Below, piece after piece: positions 8,104 through 16,956 of a stretch of DNA of 64,000 nucleotides. The stretch lies in the NCBI RefSeq assembly GCF_018310535.1, contig NZ_CP074102.1, positions 7,936,001 through 8,000,000 on the forward strand, in the 5' to 3' direction. A program made the position numbers and the translations under genes. This DNA is from Streptomyces mirabilis (lineage in GTDB: Bacteria > Actinomycetota > Actinomycetes > Streptomycetales > Streptomycetaceae). The notes beneath the pieces are model-generated. The model made no database searches. It saw only the letters and a list, made by a program, of their open reading frames with translations, and had not been told where the DNA came from. Each line of letters opens with the position of its first letter. The stretch's first letter is position 1.

Positions 8104-8799
8104 TCAGCCGACCAGGTCCAGCACCGGCCGCAGTCCCTCCGGGCGCTGCGTCGCGGGCAGGTGGTCCACGAAGTGCACCGCACAGCCCAGCGCCGCCGCA
8201 CCCCCGTCCGCGCGACGGTCGTCCCCGACCATCAGCGTGTCCTCGGGGGCGATGCCCAGCGCGTCGCAGGCGGTCGCGAACAGCCGGGTGTCCGGCTTCT
8301 GGACGCCGTGCTCGTACGACAGCACGTACGCGCCCACGTACCGGTCGAGGCCGTGCTCACGGAAGACGGGCCGCAGATCCCAGCCGATGTTGCTGACCAC
8401 CCCGACCGCGACCCCGCGCCCGCACAAGGCGTCGAGCACCTCGGCGGTGTCGGGATAGGGTCCCCACGCCGCCGGGAGCATGTGACGGTCGTACAGAGCG
8501 TCGTGCAGCCGGGCATCGGGCAGCCGTACCTGGCGGGAGATCGCCGTGTACATGGCCCGATGCCGCTCGGCGCTCTCGTCCCGCCTGCGCCACAAGTCCT
8601 CCGAGCCCTCCGGCAGTCGGGGCGCGACGCCACCGCCGGGCAGCGCGCCCACCGCCTCCAGGGCGTCCGCCGCCTCGGTCAACTCCCGCTCCGGCAGGGT
8701 GAGATCGGCGTCCCTGAGCACCGCGCGCAGCCAGGACTCGGTCGGTTCGGCACGGAACAGAGTTCCGGAGAAGTCGAAGAGCACGCCTTTGATCGTCAT
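8104..8799 (-). CDS. HAD-superfamily hydrolase
   Basis: 231-residue phosphatase-like protein. Motif I is read as FDFSGTL near residues 8-14: Asp is the nucleophile, but the usual DxD second Asp is replaced by Ser, a variant seen in some HAD branches. A helical cap follows, then motif II (GVVSNIGWDL), a Lys in VQKPDTRLF and motif IV MVGDDRRADGGAAALG. Substrate unknown. Start at 8799 because GAAGGA is well placed before it; an ATG nine bases upstream would have none. It is followed on the same strand, across the convergent junction, by no obvious partner. Confidence 0.85.
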   Translation of the reverse strand: MTIKGVLFDFSGTLFRAEPTESWLRAVLRDADLTLPERELTEAADALEAVGALPGGGVAPRLPEGSEDLWRRRDESAERHRAMYTAISRQVRLPDARLHDALYDRHMLPAAWGPYPDTAEVLDALCGRGVAVGVVSNIGWDLRPVFREHGLDRYVGAYVLSYEHGVQKPDTRLFATACDALGIAPEDTLMVGDDRRADGGAAALGCAVHFVDHLPATQRPEGLRPVLDLVG

Positions 8800-8828
8800 G
8801 AGGGGCATCCTTCGGGGCGCGTTCCGTG

Positions 8829-8866
8829 CCGGTCAACCACGCTCCGTCCCGGTCAACCACGCTCCG
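8829..8866. repeat. 18-bp perfect repeat with 20-bp period at the PAP2 gene 3' end
   Basis: CCGGTCAACCACGCTCCG occurs at 8829-8846 and 8849-8866. The second copy contains the stop codon of the PAP2 gene, so the gene end has been duplicated downstream. Confidence 0.6.
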
Positions 8867-9536
8867 GGCCGAAGCGGCGCTCATGGGCCACCACCGTCAG
8901 GGCGACCACCAGCGCGCCGAGCAGCCAGCCGCCCAGGACGTCCGAGGCCCAGTGGACGCCCAGCCAGACTCGGGTCAGCCCGACACCCATGACGGAGATC
9001 AAGGCCAGTGCCAGTGCCGTGCGCCGCAGCGCGCGCCCGGCGCCGTACAGCCGGAGCAGCCACAACAGCAGCCCGCACACCACCGTCGCGGTCATGGCGT
9101 GGCCCGAGGGGAAGGCCGCGTAGTGCGCGGAGTCCACGGGGTCGGGCCAGACGGGGCGCGCCCGGCCGACCGCCGCCTTCAGCGACTGCTGCACCACCGT
9201 GCCCAGCACACAGGCGGCCGCCACCCACGGCGCCGGCCACCACGTCGAGCGCCGCCACACCAGCCGGACCACGACCAGCGCACCCAGCGCGCGCATCGTC
9301 CACGGGTCCCACACCCAGTCCGTCAGAACGCGGAACACATGGGTGACACCGGGTTCGCCGACCGCCCAGCGGTGCGTGGTGCGCGCGATGTCGCCGTCGA
9401 CGGCCAGCAGCGGTCGCCAGGAGAACGCGACCAGCAGGAGGAGCAGCACGGACGGAACGGCGAGCACCGCCGCGGTGAGTGCCGCGGTCCGTGGGGTGGA
9501 GGTGCGGAGCGGTGAGTCGACGGGCGGGGAGCGCAT
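8853..9536 (-). CDS. PAP2-superfamily membrane phosphatase
   Basis: 227-residue membrane protein with about five or six hydrophobic helices, probably a lipid phosphate or undecaprenyl-diphosphate phosphatase. The three catalytic motifs are visible in order: KAAVGRARP, PSGHA and TRVWLGVHWASDVLGG, with the two catalytic His residues in the latter two. ATG at 9536. It lies between the M56 peptidase and the HAD gene on the same strand, 67 bp downstream of the former; co-transcription is possible. Confidence 0.9.
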   Translation of the reverse strand: MRSPPVDSPLRTSTPRTAALTAAVLAVPSVLLLLLVAFSWRPLLAVDGDIARTTHRWAVGEPGVTHVFRVLTDWVWDPWTMRALGALVVVRLVWRRSTWWPAPWVAAACVLGTVVQQSLKAAVGRARPVWPDPVDSAHYAAFPSGHAMTATVVCGLLLWLLRLYGAGRALRRTALALALISVMGVGLTRVWLGVHWASDVLGGWLLGALVVALTVVAHERRFGPERG

Positions 9537-9603
9537 ACGGTGATCCTCGCCGACGTACGGGGCCGGAGGCCAACCCCGTGGCGCCGAACCGCCGCTGTTG
9601 CGG

Positions 9604-10539
9604 CTAGCCGAGCGCCCGCAGGCCCGGTACGAACGCCACCAGCAGGGGGATCACCGGCACCAGCGTGGCCGCCGCCGTCAGTCGCAGCCGCCGCGACGGC
9701 GTCAGCCGGTCCGGGGGAGTGAGCAGGCGGTGCACCCGCTGCGGGACGTGGGCCTGCGGAGTCGGACAGGGGCCGAACACGCCCCGGTCCTCGTTCAGTT
9801 CCACCAGCGCGAGGGCGATCGTGAGGCGGCCGAAGCGGCGGGAGGCCATGTCGTCGGCGGCGAGTTCGACCAGACGGTGCATCTCGTCGCGGAACGCGGC
9901 GAACACGGGCACCTGCGGAAAACCGACGGCGAGCGCGGCCGAGCAGTGCAGCAGCCAGTCGTGCCGGGCCCGCGCGTGTCCCTGCTCGTGGGCGAGCACG
10001 GCATCCAGCTGACGCCCTTTGAGACGGCGCAACGCGGCTGTGGTGACGACCAGTTGGGGAGCGGTCCCGGGCAGCCACCAGGCGTCCGGACGCTCGCCCT
10101 CCAGCACCACCAGCCGGTCACTGCCCGGCTCCTCGCCGGGCAACAGCGGTGCTCGCAGGAGGAGTTCGTCACGGCTCTGGCGACGGTGGGCCCGGGCCCG
10201 CAGCACCTCGCGAACCAGCATCGCCGCGGTCCAGGCACCGCCGCACGCGAGCGCCACGGCGGTCGTCGCGGCCCACGGGCTCCCCCTGCCCAACGCGTAG
10301 GCGTCCACGACGGAGTGCGGAGCGGGGGCGAAGACATGGCCGCGCACCGCCACCCACGCGGCGGCCGCGCTGAGCGTCATCGACAGGACGCAGCACAGCA
10401 GAACGGCCGCCACCACGCACTGCCACGCCCACAGGGCGACCACGGGTTCATGGTCCGGCCAGTCCGCCCGGGCGAGCAGTCGTGGAGCGACCACGGCGGC
10501 CAGGGCGCCGAGCAGCAACAGTGCCGCGGGGACCATCAT
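9604..10539 (-). CDS. M56-family (BlaR1-like) membrane metallopeptidase
   Basis: 311-residue membrane protein with helices near residues 5-22, 36-60 and 90-110 and at the C-terminus. The zinc motif HEQGH lies at residues 184-188 and ELAADDMAS supplies a likely third ligand. BlaR1/MecR1 relatives cleave a BlaI/MecI repressor, but this short form has no extracellular penicillin-sensor domain. No BlaI-type gene is found in the window, which is unusual. ATG at 10539 or 10536. DUF5134 lies 98 bp upstream on the same strand and may be in the same operon. Confidence 0.87.
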   Translation of the reverse strand: MMVPAALLLLGALAAVVAPRLLARADWPDHEPVVALWAWQCVVAAVLLCCVLSMTLSAAAAWVAVRGHVFAPAPHSVVDAYALGRGSPWAATTAVALACGGAWTAAMLVREVLRARAHRRQSRDELLLRAPLLPGEEPGSDRLVVLEGERPDAWWLPGTAPQLVVTTAALRRLKGRQLDAVLAHEQGHARARHDWLLHCSAALAVGFPQVPVFAAFRDEMHRLVELAADDMASRRFGRLTIALALVELNEDRGVFGPCPTPQAHVPQRVHRLLTPPDRLTPSRRLRLTAAATLVPVIPLLVAFVPGLRALG

Positions 10540-10637
10540 GGGGTGAAGCCTATGAGCGGAGCGTCGCCGGGGGATACGGCCCGCGACGACAAAGTGACGT
10601 ACGCCACGGTTTCACATGGCCGGGGCCGGAGCGGTTC

Positions 10638-11207
10638 TCAGAGCGTGACCAGCATGGCCAGCATCGCGATCCCCATGGACAGACGGCACGCCTGTGACAG
10701 CTCGGGGCGGTCTCCCCAGCCGAGGGCCCGGGGGGTGCCGCCGAGCGTCCCCGAGTCGCCGGCCACCGCCGCGACCGGCAACAGCCGGGCCCCGGAGCGC
10801 AGCACGTACCCGACGAAGTAGACCAGGAGCGCCCCCGTGACCAGAGGGATCCCGGAACCGCCGCCGTGCCCGTGGTGCCCGGGGGAGGCGGCCATCGCGG
10901 CGGCCATGTAGACCATGGCGCAGGCCCCGACCAGATGGTGCAGATGGTGCGGGCTGCTGCGGACCGACCACAGCGTGCGCAGGGCGGCGGCGCCGAACAC
11001 CGCGGCGTAGGCGAACCAGGTCCAGCGCGGCGGAGTGGCCGCCGCCGCGGGCACGGCCATCGCGGCCATGCCGAATCCCATGAGCGCCTCGGCGCCCGCG
11101 GTGCGGCGCTGCTCCTCGACGGCGCTGCGCATCCGCAACAGGCAGTAGGCCCCGCTCGCCGCGCACAGCGCTACGAGCAGCCAGCCGGGTGACGCCGGTC
11201 CGTGCAC
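10638..11207 (-). CDS. DUF5134 integral membrane protein
   Basis: 189 residues with about five or six hydrophobic segments. A His-rich motif (HHLHHLVG) and a His/Gly cluster (SPGHHGHGGG) in the middle resemble metal-binding loops. The pattern of a single helix, then RMRSA, then repeated helices fits DUF5134, a small actinobacterial membrane family of unknown role. GTG at 11207 is preceded by GGGGAGG, which fixes the start. It lies upstream of the M56 peptidase on the same strand and is divergent from the FUSC gene. Confidence 0.82.
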   Translation of the reverse strand: MHGPASPGWLLVALCAASGAYCLLRMRSAVEEQRRTAGAEALMGFGMAAMAVPAAAATPPRWTWFAYAAVFGAAALRTLWSVRSSPHHLHHLVGACAMVYMAAAMAASPGHHGHGGGSGIPLVTGALLVYFVGYVLRSGARLLPVAAVAGDSGTLGGTPRALGWGDRPELSQACRLSMGIAMLAMLVTL

Positions 11208-11389
11208 CGCGTACCTCCCCGCTCGACGGAGTCGGACAGTCGTTGATGTCGGACAGTCGGTCAGGGCATGCCCGGACGGGGCGGTGCGCAAGCGAGCGCA
11301 AAGGTGCACACAGGGGAGCGTGCGGGGGTGCGTCGCAGGTGGGCGCGGGTGGGCGTAGGCGTGGGCGCAGATGGGTGGTGGCGGGAGAA

Positions 11390-11427
11390 TATATTTCATG
11401 AGTAAAACACCTGCTAATATTAAAGGT
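11390..11427 (+). promoter_or_regulatory. AT-rich promoter region of the FUSC-MarR operon
   Basis: This is the most AT-rich stretch of the neighbourhood. TAATAT at 11415-11420 fits a -10 element and would place the transcript start at about 11427, so the FUSC mRNA may be nearly leaderless. TTTCATGAGTAAA is a near-palindrome and a possible MarR operator. Confidence 0.4.
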
Positions 11428-13098
11428 ATGAGTAGTGCGACCCCCCAGATCCCCCGTGTACGCCGCCGCCTCCATGGACCTCGTCTCCCGCTGGCCGGTG
11501 TGCTGCGGCTCGGCCGCCCCGCCGACATCTGGTTCAAGCCCGCGCTGAGCGTGGTCGCCTCGGTCGCCCCGCCGAATCTGACGCTTCTCGCGCTCGGCCG
11601 GCTGGACCTGGCGATGTACACCATGGCCGGGTCGCTCTGCGCGCTCTACGCCCACAACCGTCCGTACGCCGCCCGCGCCCGCGCGCTCGCCTGGGTCGTC
11701 CTCGGCATGCTCGGCGGCCTCGCCGTCGCGCTGACCGCGGCCTCGCTCACGACGAACGCCGTCGTGCTGGTCACCGTCGGCGCGCTGCTGGCCGCCGTGC
11801 AGAAGGCGCTGTGCGACGCCACGCGCATCGGGCCGCCCGGTCACGTGGTCCTGGCCTTCATCAGCTCCGCGTCCCTGTTCGTGCCGCAGACGCTCGGCCA
11901 GGTTCCCGGCCACCTCGCGCTGGGCGCCGCCGCGGGCGGCTGGGCGTGGATCGTCGGCATGGCACCCGGGCTCGTCCGCCCACACGGGCCCGAGCGCCGC
12001 GCGACGGCGCACGCGCTGAACGTCGCGGCCACCTACGCCGAGACGGCGGGCAGCGGTGACGGGGCCGCACGGGCCCGCGCCGCCGCGGCCGCCGCCGTGC
12101 ACGGGGCCTGGCAGTCGCTGCTCTCCTCCGGCGCCCGCAGCGCGCCCCGGCGCGCCCTGGAACGGCTCGTCGTGCGCGCCGAGGTGGCGATCACCGCACC
12201 CGCCGACACGGAGCCCGAGCGGCTGCGGGCGTGGGCGCGCGAGGTACGGGGCGCCGGGCCCGTACCTCGTCCGGACGACCTCGGGGGAGCCGTCGAAGAA
12301 CTCCTGGGCGTGGAAGTCGAACTCGCCGTCCCCCCGAACCCTTTGTTCCGTCGCCTGGGCCCACTCGCCCCGATCGCCCTGCGCACCGCGCTCGGCTGTG
12401 CCCTCGCCGGATACGCCTCGCTCGCCCTCGGCGTGGGCCGCCCCTACTGGGCGCTGGTCACCGCAGCCTCGCTCTACCAGGCCAACGTCACCCTGACCTG
12501 GAGCCGGGGAGTGCAGCGCGTCGTCGGCAACCTGATCGGTGTCCTCTTCTTCGCCGTGCTCGCCCCGCTGGCCCATCTCAGCCAGGCGGTCCTCGTCCTG
12601 CTCTGCCTCGCCCTCAACTTCGGCGCCGAGGCCCTGATCGGCCGCAACTACTGGCTCGGCAGCATCTGCGTGACCCCCATGGCACTGCTCATCACCGAGT
12701 TCGCCCGCGTCCAGCAACCCGGTGAGCTGATGACCGACCGGGTCGCGGACACCCTGGTGGGTGCGCTGGTCGGCTTCGCCGCGGCGGCCGCGGTCACCAA
12801 CCGGCGGGCCGGCGACCGTATCGAGGACGCCCTCGACGCCGTCGAGCGGGCCCGCGAACGCGCCGCGGGCCTGCTCAACGCCGAGCGTCCCGAACCCGGC
12901 GCCCTGGAGTCCGCCCGCCGCGCGCTGTCCAGCGCCGTCGTCGAGCTGCGCGCCACCGCCGACGCCGCCGCCGGCGAATGGTGGCAACGCGCCCTGCCGG
13001 AGGAGCGGGTGATGCGGGCCGAGCAGTCCGGACACCGTACGCTCGCGGCGACGGTACGACGGCAGGGACTGCACTCCTTGGAGGGCGCACAGGCATGA
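11428..13098 (+). CDS. FUSC-family membrane transporter (aromatic acid exporter-like)
   Basis: 556-residue protein with the two-block FUSC layout: several helices at about residues 40-180, a soluble middle region (about 190-310), a second helical block (about 320-440) and a helical C-terminal cytoplasmic part. RPYWALVTAASLYQANVTL is the FUSC core motif. The family exports aromatic carboxylic acids or confers drug resistance. An in-frame ATG at 11398 has a GGGAG site, but the ten codons after it are AT-rich and unlike Streptomyces coding sequence, so 11428 is preferred. TGA overlaps the start of the MarR gene (ATGA), showing coupling. Confidence 0.87.
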   Translation: MSSATPQIPRVRRRLHGPRLPLAGVLRLGRPADIWFKPALSVVASVAPPNLTLLALGRLDLAMYTMAGSLCALYAHNRPYAARARALAWVVLGMLGGLAVALTAASLTTNAVVLVTVGALLAAVQKALCDATRIGPPGHVVLAFISSASLFVPQTLGQVPGHLALGAAAGGWAWIVGMAPGLVRPHGPERRATAHALNVAATYAETAGSGDGAARARAAAAAAVHGAWQSLLSSGARSAPRRALERLVVRAEVAITAPADTEPERLRAWAREVRGAGPVPRPDDLGGAVEELLGVEVELAVPPNPLFRRLGPLAPIALRTALGCALAGYASLALGVGRPYWALVTAASLYQANVTLTWSRGVQRVVGNLIGVLFFAVLAPLAHLSQAVLVLLCLALNFGAEALIGRNYWLGSICVTPMALLITEFARVQQPGELMTDRVADTLVGALVGFAAAAAVTNRRAGDRIEDALDAVERARERAAGLLNAERPEPGALESARRALSSAVVELRATADAAAGEWWQRALPEERVMRAEQSGHRTLAATVRRQGLHSLEGAQA

Positions 13099-14225
13099 CG
13101 GCAGCGGATGGGCGCGCGACGGACGCGGCACTCGGCCAGAGCGGCACTCCGACCCCGGCGACACCTCGGCACGCGGCGGCACAGGGGCAGCCGAGGCGGA
13201 TGAGCGAGCCTCCGGCTGGGCGGTCGGGTTCGGTGGGTGCCGTGGTCGGTGGTGCTGCCGGTGCGGACGGTCCGGCGGCCCGGCGGTCGGCGTCGGCGGA
13301 TGCGCGCGCCGGTGGGAGCGAACCGTCAGGCCGCTCGGCCGGACGGGGGCTCTCGGCGAGTGCTCCGCTCGGAGGAGTGGCGTCGACGGACAAGGGGGTC
13401 GGGGAAACGGCCGACGCGGGTACCCCGGCAGGGGGGCCCGCGCCAGCGCATGCGGAGGCCGGTCGGTCGGCGTCGGCGGAGCCGGGCGCCGGGTCCGCAC
13501 CGGCGGCCGGGGCGGGCACGCCCGCCGTTCGGCCCGGCGCCGCGACGGGCGCTGAGACCGCTCCCCGGGCTCCCTCGGGCACCCCGGCTCCCACTGGCAC
13601 CCAGGTCCCCTCGGGCACCCCAGCCGCCTCAGGTACCCAGGTCCCCTCAGGTACCCAGGTCCTCTCAGGTACCCAGGTCCCCTCAGGTACCCCCGCCACA
13701 GCACCCCCCGGCACCCCGCCCCCGGTCGACACCATGGCCGCCGTGGTGCGGCAGTGGCAGGCCGTGCATCCCGGGATCGACACCGGGCCGATGGAGATCA
13801 TCGGCCGGATCAACCGCTCGGCCGCGCTGCTCCAGCAGGCCGAGGACGCCCCGTTGCGCCGGGCCGGGCTCACCCGTCCGGAGTTCGACGTCCTCGGGAC
13901 CCTGCGCCGCACCGGTCACGAACTGACCCCCAGTGAGCTCGCCCGCGAGACGTTCTCCTCCGGTGCCGCCGTCACCAAACGCCTGAAGCAACTGACCGAG
14001 CGCGGCCTGGTCGAGCGCCGCGGTGACACCCGTGACCGCCGGGTCGCGCACGTGCGGCTCACCGACGCGGGGCGCGACCTCGTCGACGGCATCCTGCCCC
14101 AGCAGCTCGCCTACGAGACGACGGCCCTGTCCGGCATCGACCTCGCCCGCCAACGTGAACTCGCCGACATGCTTGGTGAGTTGCTCGGTCAGCTCGAAGG
14201 CCGTCTCGGGGTGCCGCGGGTCTGA
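13095..14225 (+). CDS. MarR-family regulator with a ~210-residue low-complexity N-terminal extension
   Basis: 376 residues if translated from the ATG that overlaps the FUSC stop (ATGA). Residues 1-213 are Ala/Gly/Pro/Ser/Thr-rich, lack secondary-structure patterns and contain a SGTQVP hexapeptide repeated from 18-bp DNA units. From residue 214 a complete MarR winged-helix domain follows: PSELARETFSSGAAVTKRLK is the recognition region and RRGDTRDRRVAHVRLT the wing. An internal ATG at 13734 would give a normal 163-residue MarR protein. Either the extension is real and disordered, or translation starts internally. Coupling implies control of, or response to, the FUSC substrate. Confidence 0.78.
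   Translation: MTAADGRATDAALGQSGTPTPATPRHAAAQGQPRRMSEPPAGRSGSVGAVVGGAAGADGPAARRSASADARAGGSEPSGRSAGRGLSASAPLGGVASTDKGVGETADAGTPAGGPAPAHAEAGRSASAEPGAGSAPAAGAGTPAVRPGAATGAETAPRAPSGTPAPTGTQVPSGTPAASGTQVPSGTQVLSGTQVPSGTPATAPPGTPPPVDTMAAVVRQWQAVHPGIDTGPMEIIGRINRSAALLQQAEDAPLRRAGLTRPEFDVLGTLRRTGHELTPSELARETFSSGAAVTKRLKQLTERGLVERRGDTRDRRVAHVRLTDAGRDLVDGILPQQLAYETTALSGIDLARQRELADMLGELLGQLEGRLGVPRV
13629..13697. repeat. 18-bp minisatellite in the MarR extension
   Basis: Three near-identical 18-bp units beginning TCAGGTACCCAGGTCC (13629-13646, 13647-13664, 13665-13682) and a partial fourth (from 13683). They encode SGTQVP/SGTQVL and keep frame, so copy number could vary without breaking the gene. Confidence 0.8.
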
Positions 14226-14264
14226 GCCGGGCCGGGGGCCCACATGCTTCGTGGTCACTCGCCG

Positions 14265-14294
14265 TTGACACGAGCCGCGCGGCGCTCCTACGTT
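14265..14294 (+). promoter_or_regulatory. Promoter of the glycoside hydrolase gene
   Basis: TTGACA (14265-14270) and TACGTT (14289-14294), 18-base spacer: a good match to the principal sigma factor consensus. Confidence 0.5.
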
Positions 14295-14365
14295 CAGGCT
14301 CGCCCGGTTCGGGGTTCCGGCTGACGTACGGGATGTCGAACAAGCAGCGTGACCGCGGAGGCGCA

Positions 14366-16930
14366 GTGGCAGCAGACACCGAGACGCTCACCATCGACCT
14401 CGGCACCGACACCGGCGCCTTCCACGGCGGGGCGAGCGGCACGCTCTACGGCCTGTACGGCGACGGAGTGCCCAGCCGCAACGTGGTCGAGGGCATGTAC
14501 GTCCGCACGGTGTCGACCAAGGCCCAGGACGGCCTCCAGCACCCCGGCGCCGACGCCCTCGAAATCCTGCCCTCCTTCGTGGACTGCGGCGGCAGGGACG
14601 TCTACCTCTACATGACCGACATCTACCGGGGTTTCCCCTACCAGTGGCCCGGCACCACCGGCGAGGAACGCCTCGCCGACTACCGGGCCAGGGTGGAGAA
14701 GCAGGTCAGGCAGGTCCTGGCGACGGGTGCTCGCAAGTCCCACATCGTCTACGTACCGTTCAACGAACCCGAAGGCAACATGTTCGGCACGGGGGAGTGG
14801 AGCTACGACAAGACCTCCTGGCACACCGACCCGCGGCACTACTTCGCCGCCTGGAAGGACCTCCACCGCCTCATCAAGGGCCTCGACCCGCACGCGCGCA
14901 TCGCGGGTCCCAACACCTGCGTCCTGTACGAGGAGGTGCGGGGCTTCCTGGAGTTCGCCAAGGCCCACGGCGTCCTCCCGGACGTGGTGACCTGGCACGA
15001 GCTGTCGACGCCCGCCGCGATCCGTACGAACGTCGCCAAGTACCGTGACATGGAAAGGGACTTGGGGATCGGGCCCCTCCCCGTCAACATCAACGAGTAC
15101 GCGCACAACTACCACCTGTCCGTGCCCGGGCAGATGATCCAGTGGATCTCCGCCATCGAGGAGTCGAAGATCGACGCCGACATGGCGTACTGGAACATCG
15201 ACGGCAACCTCAACGACTCGGCGGTCGAGGCGAACAAGGGCAACGGTCAGTGGTGGCTGTTCCACACCTACGGCCGGATGACCGGCCGCACGGTCCAGGT
15301 GCGGGCGCCGCACCCCAACGTCCAGTACACCCTCCAGGGCGTCGCCACGCTCGACCGGGACAAGCGCCAGGCCCGCGCCCTGTTCGGCGGCAGCGGCGGC
15401 ACCGCGGATCTCGTCTTCGAGAACGTCTCCGCCGAGATCTTCGGCGGCACGGTCCACGCCAGGCTCCACGAGATCCCGTGGACCGGCCAGGTCGGCGCCT
15501 CGGCACAGCCGTTGCGCCTCAAGGACCTCGAACTGCCGGTCGGCGAAGGCAGGGTGGTCCTCCCCCTCGCCGGCCTCGACGCGATGTCCGCCTACGAGGT
15601 CATCCTCTCGCCCGGCGGCGACGGGGTCCTCGCACCGCCCTCGATCGGCTGGCGCCGGTCGTACGACGCGCAGAACGCGACCTGCACGGGCGAGGGTCAC
15701 TCGAGGAACGGGCCCGAGGGAAGCCCCTCCGACGTCGACAGGTTCGCCACCTCGGGCACCTACCACGTCGGCGGACTACGCACCGGCTCCGACCTCGTCG
15801 TCGCCTTCTCCGTCGCGGTCCCGCAGGACGGGACGTACGACCTGAGCGTCTTCGCCAACTCCCACAACCTCCACGAACTCGTGCAGGAGCAGGGCCCCAC
15901 CAACGTCTTCCTGCGTGTCGACGGCACGGACCCCCAGGAGCTGCGCCTCCCCCTCGGCTACAAGCCGGTCGTCTGGGGGCGCACCGACACCCGGGTGGAG
16001 CTGACAGCGGGCGCGCACACGCTCACCCTGTCCGCACGGGACCCCGACCTCGGCGCCACCAAGGGCGACGCGATCATCGACCGGATCGACCTCGTCCTGC
16101 GGGACGCGCACGTGAGGGCGCCCGCGCTGTACGAGGCCGAGTACGCGGGCCTCGGCGCCGGTGCCCGCGTGACGTACGAGCACCGCGGCGCCTGCGGGCC
16201 GGGTGCCGTGCTCCTGCCGCGCGGAGGCACCGCCACGTTCTGGGTGCACGCGGCCGCTGACGGCGAGGCGCTGGTGACGGTTGATCAACTCGATTCGGGA
16301 GAAGGCCTGTTGACGGTCAACGGGGTGGAGGTGGGGGGTCTCGACCGGGACGGGATCCCGCTGTTCCTGGCCGGCGGCATCAACAAGCTGACGGTGACCG
16401 GCACTTCGCAGCACCTCGTCCTCGACCGGCTGTGCGTGGGACCGGGAACCGGACGCCTCGGGACCACCGTGTACCCCGCCGAGGAGGGCACGGTGACGGG
16501 CGAGGCCACGGTGACGGGCGCCCACACCTTCGCCACCGGCGGGAAGGCGGTCGAGGGAATCGGCCGGGGGCCGGACAACGCCCTCACTCTGACCGTCACG
16601 GCGACACGCACCGGACGTCATGCCGTGACCGTCCGCTACTCCAACGGCGAGCAGCCCCCGGCCACCCACTACAATCCCGACCCGGTCTGCCGCCACGCGG
16701 AGCTGTCCGTGAACGGGGCGCCGGCGCACCGGATCCTCTTCCCCACCACCTTCCACTTCAACAACTTCTGGGACCTCACCGTCCCCGTCACCCTGAACGC
16801 GGGCACCAACACCCTCACCTTCACCGCCGACGAGCGGCCCGACTTCGACGGCGACACCACCAACGCCCACCGACAGCGCTCCGCGTACGCGCCGGTCATC
16901 GACCAGGTGGCGGTGACTCCCCTGGCATGA
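14366..16930 (+). CDS. Clan GH-A-like glycoside hydrolase with C-terminal carbohydrate-binding modules
   Basis: 854 residues. The N-terminal ~340 form a TIM-barrel glycosidase: YVPFNEPEGNMF holds the acid/base Glu (about 134) after Asn, and PVNINEYAHNYH the likely nucleophile Glu (about 244), the arrangement of GH39/GH30/GH5 enzymes. QWWLFHTYGRMTGRTV and the following segment form the accessory beta domain. Three jelly-roll regions follow, resembling CBM35/CBM6 (for example ALYEAEYAGLGAGARV and TTVYPAEEGTVTGEA). No signal peptide is seen, odd for a CBM enzyme. GTG at 14366 is preferred for its GGAGG site, though four bases is close; ATG at 14333 is the alternative. Confidence 0.75.
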   Translation: MAADTETLTIDLGTDTGAFHGGASGTLYGLYGDGVPSRNVVEGMYVRTVSTKAQDGLQHPGADALEILPSFVDCGGRDVYLYMTDIYRGFPYQWPGTTGEERLADYRARVEKQVRQVLATGARKSHIVYVPFNEPEGNMFGTGEWSYDKTSWHTDPRHYFAAWKDLHRLIKGLDPHARIAGPNTCVLYEEVRGFLEFAKAHGVLPDVVTWHELSTPAAIRTNVAKYRDMERDLGIGPLPVNINEYAHNYHLSVPGQMIQWISAIEESKIDADMAYWNIDGNLNDSAVEANKGNGQWWLFHTYGRMTGRTVQVRAPHPNVQYTLQGVATLDRDKRQARALFGGSGGTADLVFENVSAEIFGGTVHARLHEIPWTGQVGASAQPLRLKDLELPVGEGRVVLPLAGLDAMSAYEVILSPGGDGVLAPPSIGWRRSYDAQNATCTGEGHSRNGPEGSPSDVDRFATSGTYHVGGLRTGSDLVVAFSVAVPQDGTYDLSVFANSHNLHELVQEQGPTNVFLRVDGTDPQELRLPLGYKPVVWGRTDTRVELTAGAHTLTLSARDPDLGATKGDAIIDRIDLVLRDAHVRAPALYEAEYAGLGAGARVTYEHRGACGPGAVLLPRGGTATFWVHAAADGEALVTVDQLDSGEGLLTVNGVEVGGLDRDGIPLFLAGGINKLTVTGTSQHLVLDRLCVGPGTGRLGTTVYPAEEGTVTGEATVTGAHTFATGGKAVEGIGRGPDNALTLTVTATRTGRHAVTVRYSNGEQPPATHYNPDPVCRHAELSVNGAPAHRILFPTTFHFNNFWDLTVPVTLNAGTNTLTFTADERPDFDGDTTNAHRQRSAYAPVIDQVAVTPLA

Positions 16931-16956
16931 GTTCCGGCCGAGCGTCCAGACAGGAC

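Noticed and set aside
11398..11427. FUSC start at ATG 11398
   Set aside because: It has a GGGAG site, but the following ten codons are AT-rich and unlike local coding sequence, and they overlap the likely promoter.
13629..13697. CRISPR-like direct repeats
   Set aside because: Head-to-tail 18-bp units in frame with coding sequence and no spacers: a minisatellite.
10612..13704. 1030-codon minus-strand open frame
   Set aside because: It runs antisense to the FUSC and MarR genes with Arg/Pro/Gly-rich content; the GC bias of third positions keeps such frames open.
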